From Hyphomicrobiales bacterium (GTDB taxonomy: Bacteria > Pseudomonadota > Alphaproteobacteria > Rhizobiales > Aestuariivirgaceae), in NCBI GenBank assembly GCA_025362535.1, contig JANYGE010000336.1, positions 1-9,985 of the forward strand: DNA of 9,985 bases, given 5' to 3'. A model generated the notes under the pieces. The model ran no database searches. It was not told the DNA's origin and saw nothing but the letters and a program-made list of their open reading frames with translations. How positions within the stretch are numbered: position 1 is the first letter of the stretch; each line of letters starts with the position of its first letter. Position numbers and translations under genes: made by a program. This document shows positions 5,593 to 9,985 of this stretch, one piece after another.

Positions 5593-6786
5593 TTAGAGAT
5601 CAAGCACAAGCACGAAAACCAGGGTTCCTGCGGCAGCTTCCAGCGCGTTTGGTTCGCGGATAATCAGGCAATCTGCATTGCGTAAGGTGCGCTGCATGGA
5701 GGAGTCTTGTTTTGAAAAAGCTGTGGCGATGCGGCTGCCATCAGGCCCGTGGGCGAGTGTGGCACGCACGTAATCCTGGCGACCATCATTGGCGGGGAGG
5801 GCCGTTCCTAAACGGGCGCTGAGCCTGCTCTGGTCAAGCAATTGGCCTTGCATGGCAGAGAGCAGGGGTTGCAAAAATATGCGCCCACAGACCAGTGCTG
5901 ATACGGGATTGCCGGGCAGACCGAGCACACGCAGTTTTCCTTTGGTGCCAAACATCAAAGGCTTGCCGGGGCGCAGGGCGATCTTCCAGAAATCAATTTT
6001 GATGCCGCATTTCTTGAAGGCTTCTTGCACATAATCATGATCGCCAACTGAAGCTCCTCCAGTGGTGACGAGAATATCTGCGCCCTCGGCCTTTTTAATT
6101 GCGGCCATGGTGGCTTTCAAACTGTCGCCGATGATGCCAAGGTTGATCACCTCCGCACCCCAGGCTTTAGCCATGGCCGCAATGGCATGGCTATTCGATG
6201 AGACGATCTGATCGGCGCGCGGCTTTTGCCCGGGCAAGACAAGTTCATCGCCAGTGGTGAACAGCACCATAAGCGGTTTCTTCCGTACACGGAGCATTGG
6301 CGCATTGCCCGCTGCTGCCAGGCCAATGTCTCTGGCATTAAGCTTGGTGCCTGCGGGCACCAAAATATCACCACGCTTAAAATCCAAGCCTTGGGCGCGG
6401 ATATTTTTACCCAAACTTATGGGCTCGGTGACAATCAATGTTTCGCCGTCCACCTTTGTGTTTTCTTGGATGACGATGGTGTCTGCCCCTTTGGGCAAGG
6501 GCGCTCCGGTTAGAATGCGCACGGCTTCACCGGCTTTCACTCTTCCTTTAAACGCGTGGCCAGCTGCAGAAACGCCAATCACTTTAAGTGGTGTTGCGAT
6601 ATCAGCATGGCGCAAAGCATAGCCATCCATGGCAGAGGAGGGGAAGGGCGGTTGATCACGCTTGGCTTTGACGTCAGTTGCGAGAATGCGGCCAAAGCAA
6701 TCTTCCAACTTCACGGCTTCGGCTGGAGTGGGCTTAGCCGTCGCGAGGATGCGAGCCAGAGCTTGATCAACAGGCATCAAGGCCAT
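5593..6786 (-). CDS. moeA: molybdopterin molybdotransferase MoeA
   Basis: MoeA inserts molybdate into adenylylated molybdopterin, the last general step in making the molybdenum cofactor in the cytoplasm. The 397 residues fit the family (about 400). Motifs in order: P-F-P-S-S-A-M-D-G-Y-A with Asp54; R-I-L-T-G-A-P-L-P-K-G-A-D near 90-102; T-T-G-D-E-L at 177-182 (Asp180); T-G-G-A-S-V-G-D-H-D-Y with Asp249; R-P-G-K-P-L-M-F-G; and G-L-P-G-N-P-V-S-A with Asn293. The C-terminal domain follows and ends L-V-L-D-L. No MoaB/MogA domain is fused, so adenylylation must be done by another protein. ATG 6786 lies two bases after the moaC stop, so the two are almost certainly co-translated. Confidence 0.97.
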   Translation of the reverse strand: MALMPVDQALARILATAKPTPAEAVKLEDCFGRILATDVKAKRDQPPFPSSAMDGYALRHADIATPLKVIGVSAAGHAFKGRVKAGEAVRILTGAPLPKGADTIVIQENTKVDGETLIVTEPISLGKNIRAQGLDFKRGDILVPAGTKLNARDIGLAAAGNAPMLRVRKKPLMVLFTTGDELVLPGQKPRADQIVSSNSHAIAAMAKAWGAEVINLGIIGDSLKATMAAIKKAEGADILVTTGGASVGDHDYVQEAFKKCGIKIDFWKIALRPGKPLMFGTKGKLRVLGLPGNPVSALVCGRIFLQPLLSAMQGQLLDQSRLSARLGTALPANDGRQDYVRATLAHGPDGSRIATAFSKQDSSMQRTLRNADCLIIREPNALEAAAGTLVFVLVLDL

Positions 6787-6788
6787 GG

Positions 6789-7259
6789 CTAATCAGCCTT
6801 AAACAAACCAGACTTGCCACCAGATTTTTCAACCAGGCGCAAGTCAGTGATTTTCATGCCGCGATCAACGGCTTTGACCATGTCATAGAGCGTGAGACAG
6901 GCCACCGCGCAAGCGGTGAGGGCTTCCATCTCAACCCCCGTTTTGCCTTCCACTTTTACGGTGGCTTCAACATCTATGGCAGCATTGATGATGGTGAACT
7001 CCACACTCACTTTTGAAATCATCAGGGGGTGACAAAGCGGAATGAGATCGGAGGTTTTTTTTGCCGCCATAATTCCAGCAAGCCGCGCCGTGGCCAGAAC
7101 ATCACCTTTTTTGGCGGTGCCACTGGTGATCAGGGCAAGCGTTTCGGGTAACATTAAAACGCGCGCGCGCGCCGTTGCACTGCGCGTGGTTATGTCTTTG
7201 GCCGACACATCAACCATGTGGGCGTTGCCGAGGGCATCAAGATGGGTGAGCTTGCTCAT
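6789..7259 (-). CDS. moaC: cyclic pyranopterin monophosphate synthase MoaC
   Basis: MoaC converts the 3',8-cyclo-GTP product of MoaA into cyclic pyranopterin monophosphate, early in molybdenum cofactor synthesis. The 156 residues match the family. Seen are L-T-H-L-D at the start, [19 protein letters not shown] at 61-79, [10 protein letters not shown] at 108-117, the catalytic-region segment L-Y-D-M-V-K-A-V-D at 124-132, and the C-terminal K-S-G-G-K-S-G. The ATG overlaps the trpC stop by four bases (ATGA). No ribosome site is visible before it, so expression probably depends on trpC translation. moaA, moaD and moaE are absent here, as is usual for this arrangement. Confidence 0.97.
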   Translation of the reverse strand: MSKLTHLDALGNAHMVDVSAKDITTRSATARARVLMLPETLALITSGTAKKGDVLATARLAGIMAAKKTSDLIPLCHPLMISKVSVEFTIINAAIDVEATVKVEGKTGVEMEALTACAVACLTLYDMVKAVDRGMKITDLRLVEKSGGKSGLFKAD

Positions 7260-8047
7260 GTGGTGAGTATAGCACGGGTGGCGGCGGAAACATCTTCCTG
7301 CCGCATCAGGCTTTCGCCAATCAGGAAGGTGGTGACGCCCGCACTGGCCATTCGTGCCAAATCTGAACTCACGAACAATCCGCTTTCACAAACCACCATA
7401 CGGTCTTTCGGCACCATCGGGGCCAAGCGTTCCGTTGTGGCGAGTGATGTTTCGAATGTATGCAGGTTGCGATTGTTAATGCCGATCAGGGGAGATTTTA
7501 AAGTCAGTGCACGGAGCATTTCGGCTTCGTCATGTACTTCAATCAGAACGTCCATCCCAAACGCAAATGCCGCTGCTTCCAGTTCTGCCGCTAAATCATC
7601 CGCAATCATCGCCATGATCAGCAGAATGCAATCAGCACCCCAAGCGCGGGCTTCGGCCACTTGATAGGTGTCGAGCATGAAATCTTTGCGCAAAGCTGGG
7701 AGCGTGCAGGCATTGCGGGCGGTAGTCAGAAATTCCGGCGCACCTTGGAATGAGGGCGTGTCGGTGAGCACCGAGAGACAGGCAGCTCCGCCAGCAGCAT
7801 AGGCTTTAGCGAGGGCAGGTGGATCAAAATCAGCGCGGATCAGGCCTTTTGAGGGGCTGGCTTTTTTGATCTCAGCGATCAAACCATAGTGGCCGCCAGC
7901 GCTTTTGCTTTGCAGCGCTTTGTAAAAACCCCGCGGTGCTGATGCGGCTTTAGCTTGCGCTTCCAAAGTGCTGCGTGAAACACGTTGTTTGGCTGCCGCC
8001 ACTTCCTCGCGTTTATAAGTCGCGATTTTATCGAGAATGGTGGCCAT
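7256..8047 (-). CDS. trpC: indole-3-glycerol-phosphate synthase
   Basis: TrpC closes the ring of carboxyphenylamino-deoxyribulose phosphate to indole-3-glycerol phosphate in tryptophan synthesis. The 263 residues form a stand-alone TIM barrel with no TrpF fusion. The N-terminal part has [12 protein letters not shown]. The active-site run [10 protein letters not shown] is at 59-68 (Glu59, Lys61). Later come L-R-K-D-F with the catalytic lysine, L-I-E-V-H-D-E, G-I-N-N-R-N-L and V-V-C-E-S-G-L, the standard catalytic and phosphate-binding positions. ATG 8047 shares one base with the trpD stop (TAATG), and the stop overlaps moaC by four bases. Confidence 0.98.
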   Translation of the reverse strand: MATILDKIATYKREEVAAAKQRVSRSTLEAQAKAASAPRGFYKALQSKSAGGHYGLIAEIKKASPSKGLIRADFDPPALAKAYAAGGAACLSVLTDTPSFQGAPEFLTTARNACTLPALRKDFMLDTYQVAEARAWGADCILLIMAMIADDLAAELEAAAFAFGMDVLIEVHDEAEMLRALTLKSPLIGINNRNLHTFETSLATTERLAPMVPKDRMVVCESGLFVSSDLARMASAGVTTFLIGESLMRQEDVSAATRAILTT

Positions 8048-9060
8048 TAGCTGTTTGAAACCTCAACCAACTGGGCCAGTGCTTTAACAGCGGCACCAGA
8101 CTGCACAGCTTCACGCGCCGCACTAACACCGGATTTGATATCCGTTGCTTTTCCAGCCACCACTAATGCAGCACCTGTGGTCATCAAGGCCGCATCGCTG
8201 AATGCCGATGGCTTTCCTGATAATACGTCGCGCAAGGCTTCGGCATTGTGGGCTGCATCGCCGCCTTTTAATTCATCAGCATTGGAGCGCTGCAAACCAG
8301 CGGCTTCCGGCGTGAGTTCGAAATTGCGGATTTCCCCGTTTTTCAATTCTGAAATCCAAGTGGTGCCGGATGGCACAATTTCATCCATGCCGCCTTCGCC
8401 ATAGCAAATCCAACAGGCTTGCGTGCCCAGATTTTTCAGAACATGAGCAAGAGGTTCCACCCAATTTTTTGAGAACACACCTGTCACCTGGCGCTTGGCA
8501 CCAGCTGGGTTTGAGAGGGGGCCAAGCAAATTATAAATGGTGCGTGTGCCAAGTTCCACGCGGGTTGGTCCAACGAATTTCATCGAGGAATGATGGGCTG
8601 GAGCAAACATGAAACCAACACCAGCTTCACTGATGCAGTCGGAGATTCTCTCGGGCGGAATATCCAGTTTAACGCCAAGCGCCATTAACACATCGGCAGC
8701 GCCAGACTTGGATGATAGAGCACGGTTGCCGTGCTTTGCCACTTTGAGGCCAGCACCTGCTGCAATGATCGCAGCGCAGGTTGAAATATTATAGGAGCCA
8801 GACGCATCACCTCCCGTGCCCACAATATCAATGGCATCAGCGGGGGCTGCCACGCGCAGCATTTTCTCGCGCATGATTTCAACGGCACCGGTGATTTCAT
8901 CGACCGTTTCGCCGCGCACCCGCAGCGCCATCAGAAACCCAGCAATTTGTGACGGCGTGGCATCGCCCGACATCATAATGTTAAAAGCTTCGCGCGCTTC
9001 GGCCCGTGTAAGGGGCGTGCCATTGGCGGCTTTGGCGATGAGGGGTTTCATGTCTGGCAT
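8047..9060 (-). CDS. trpD: anthranilate phosphoribosyltransferase
   Basis: TrpD joins anthranilate to phosphoribosyl pyrophosphate, the second step from chorismate to tryptophan. The 337 residues are typical. The pyrophosphate-binding G-T-G-G-D is at 81-85, N-I-S-T at 91-94, K-H-G-N-R at 109-113 followed by S-S-K-S-G, and the conserved [13 protein letters not shown] in mid-protein. It is not fused to TrpG, unlike the E. coli enzyme. ATG 9060 shares one base with the trpG stop (TAATG) and has GGGAG at 9068-9072, seven bases upstream, so the start is well supported; an in-frame ATG three codons later is the alternative. Confidence 0.98.
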   Translation of the reverse strand: MPDMKPLIAKAANGTPLTRAEAREAFNIMMSGDATPSQIAGFLMALRVRGETVDEITGAVEIMREKMLRVAAPADAIDIVGTGGDASGSYNISTCAAIIAAGAGLKVAKHGNRALSSKSGAADVLMALGVKLDIPPERISDCISEAGVGFMFAPAHHSSMKFVGPTRVELGTRTIYNLLGPLSNPAGAKRQVTGVFSKNWVEPLAHVLKNLGTQACWICYGEGGMDEIVPSGTTWISELKNGEIRNFELTPEAAGLQRSNADELKGGDAAHNAEALRDVLSGKPSAFSDAALMTTGAALVVAGKATDIKSGVSAAREAVQSGAAVKALAQLVEVSNS

Positions 9061-9632
9061 TATTTTGCTCCCGCCATATCGAGAAAATTTTTCAATATGG
9101 CATGGCCATGTTCGGAGGCAATGCTTTCAGGGTGAAACTGCACGCCATGCACATTTAAAGTTTTATGTTGCAGGCCCATGATGATGCCATCAGTTTCCGC
9201 CGTAACCTCAAGGCAATCTGGCAGCGTGGCGCGGTCCACCACCAAGGAATGATAGCGCGTGGCATTGAAGCCATTGGGGATATTTTTGAAAACACCCTTG
9301 CCTTCATGTTGCACGGCGGAAGTCTTGCCATGCATTTGGCTCGGAGCCCGCACCACGTTTCCGCCAAAAGCTTCGCCCATGGCTTGTTGGCCGAGGCAGA
9401 CACCGAAGAGTGGAATTTTTCCAGCGGCTTGCTTTACGAGATCAATAATGATGCCAGCTTGCGATGGCGTTCCAGGGCCTGGCGAAATCACAATGGCTGA
9501 GGGCCGGGCCGACATCACCTGTCCAACACTGATTTTATCGTTGCGATGAACCACAGTTTCCGCACCAAGATCGCCAAGGTAATGATAGAGGTTCCAGGTG
9601 AAGCTATCATAATTATCAATCAGAATAATCAT
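9060..9632 (-). CDS. trpG: anthranilate synthase glutamine amidotransferase component
   Basis: TrpG releases ammonia from glutamine for TrpE, which makes anthranilate from chorismate. The 190 residues form a class I glutamine amidotransferase. The protein starts with [15 protein letters not shown]; the oxyanion loop S-P-G-P-G-T-P is at 50-56. The catalytic triad is present: Cys79 in G-V-C-L-G-Q-Q, and His167 and Glu169 in Q-F-H-P-E-S. It is a separate gene, not fused to trpE as in Rhizobium and relatives. TrpG of this type can also serve PabB in 4-aminobenzoate synthesis; I cannot tell whether it does here. ATG 9632 overlaps the trpE stop by four bases and has GGGGAG at 9639-9644, six bases upstream. 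Confidence 0.97.
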   Translation of the reverse strand: MIILIDNYDSFTWNLYHYLGDLGAETVVHRNDKISVGQVMSARPSAIVISPGPGTPSQAGIIIDLVKQAAGKIPLFGVCLGQQAMGEAFGGNVVRAPSQMHGKTSAVQHEGKGVFKNIPNGFNATRYHSLVVDRATLPDCLEVTAETDGIIMGLQHKTLNVHGVQFHPESIASEHGHAILKNFLDMAGAK

Positions 9633-9985
9633 TGGGCTCTCCCCGCACGGCCCGCAAAGCGCACGGCTTCTTCAGCGGCACGAAACAGGGCCTTGGCTTT
9701 GTTGATGCATTCTTCATGTTCACTTTGCGGGTTGCTATCTGCCACCACGCCAGCGCCTGCTTGAACATACATTTTGCCGTCTTTGACAATGGCAGTGCGC
9801 AGCACGATGCAGGTGTCCATCTCGCCATCGGCACCAAAATAACCAACGCAGCCGCCATAGATGCCGCGCTTGTTCTTTTCCAGCTCATCAATGATTTCCA
9901 TAGCCCGCACTTTGGGGGCACCTGATACGGTGCCAGCAGGGAAGCCCGCTACCAAGGCATCAATCATGTCATATTTCTTGTCGAG
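9629..9985 (-). CDS. trpE: anthranilate synthase component I, C-terminal part (cut by window edge)
   Basis: Only the last 118 residues are in the window; the gene continues past base 9985. They belong to the chorismate-binding domain of TrpE, which makes anthranilate from chorismate with ammonia from TrpG. Seen are [35 protein letters not shown] and [12 protein letters not shown], all standard for the anthranilate/aminodeoxychorismate synthase family. PabB has related motifs, but the position directly before trpG-trpD-trpC makes TrpE the better call. The frame seems to begin at an ATG at 9967, but six in-frame codons (L-D-K-K-Y-D) precede it to the window edge with no stop, so that ATG is internal. 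The feedback site and any leader or attenuator lie outside the window. Confidence 0.95.
   Translation of the reverse strand, partial: LDKKYDMIDALVAGFPAGTVSGAPKVRAMEIIDELEKNKRGIYGGCVGYFGADGEMDTCIVLRTAIVKDGKMYVQAGAGVVADSNPQSEHEECINKAKALFRAAEEAVRFAGRAGRAQ

Noticed and set aside
7160..7171. GCGCGCGCGC-type alternating run inside moaC as a Z-DNA or regulatory repeat
   Set aside because: It encodes the Ala-Arg stretch of MoaC (T-A-R-A-R-V) in frame and is explained by codon choice.
1..9985. Mobile element, CRISPR array, tRNA or defence system
   Set aside because: I saw no transposase or integrase frame, no regularly spaced repeats and no cloverleaf; nearly all bases are covered by recognised housekeeping genes.

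Overview
The window looks like a stretch of alphaproteobacterial chromosome with moderate G+C content. This rests on two things. First, the gene order trpE-trpG-trpD-trpC-moaC-moeA-lexA is typical of that class. Second, the sites in front of lexA are direct-repeat SOS boxes (GTTC-N7-GTTC type), not the CTGT-N8-ACAG palindrome of gammaproteobacteria. I cannot name a genus. Base composition and codon use look even throughout. I see no insertion sequence, phage gene, tRNA, rRNA or CRISPR array.

Left arm, plus strand (about 1-3154): a tightly packed run of dapA (lysine and peptidoglycan precursor synthesis), smpB (trans-translation), a peroxiredoxin-fold protein that has lost its catalytic cysteine, folK (folate synthesis) and an exported L,D-transpeptidase (YkuD). 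Each junction is a 1-nt gap, a few-nt gap or a stop/start overlap, so the run is probably one translationally coupled operon read from a promoter just before dapA.

Middle (3155-4799): a 108-nt AT-rich leader precedes a lipoprotein with two LysM domains and a degenerate LytM/M23 domain. It resembles NlpD and probably activates a cell-wall amidase instead of cutting peptidoglycan itself. It ends at a strong intrinsic terminator, where it converges with lexA.

Right arm, minus strand (9985 down to 4797): the 3' end of trpE, then trpG, trpD, trpC, moaC, moeA and lexA. From trpE to moaC all stop and start codons overlap by 1 or 4 nt, and moeA follows moaC after 2 nt. This makes one unit for anthranilate to indole-3-glycerol phosphate plus molybdenum cofactor synthesis. 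lexA follows after 88 nt and has its own promoter. Two SOS-box-like elements lie back to back around its -10 hexamer, which fits autorepression.

Most of the window is housekeeping DNA, and I found no convincing undescribed multi-gene system. The points most worth a second look are the cysteine-less peroxiredoxin-like protein, the lexA operator layout with an extra in-phase half-site, and the amidase-activator-like LytM lipoprotein.
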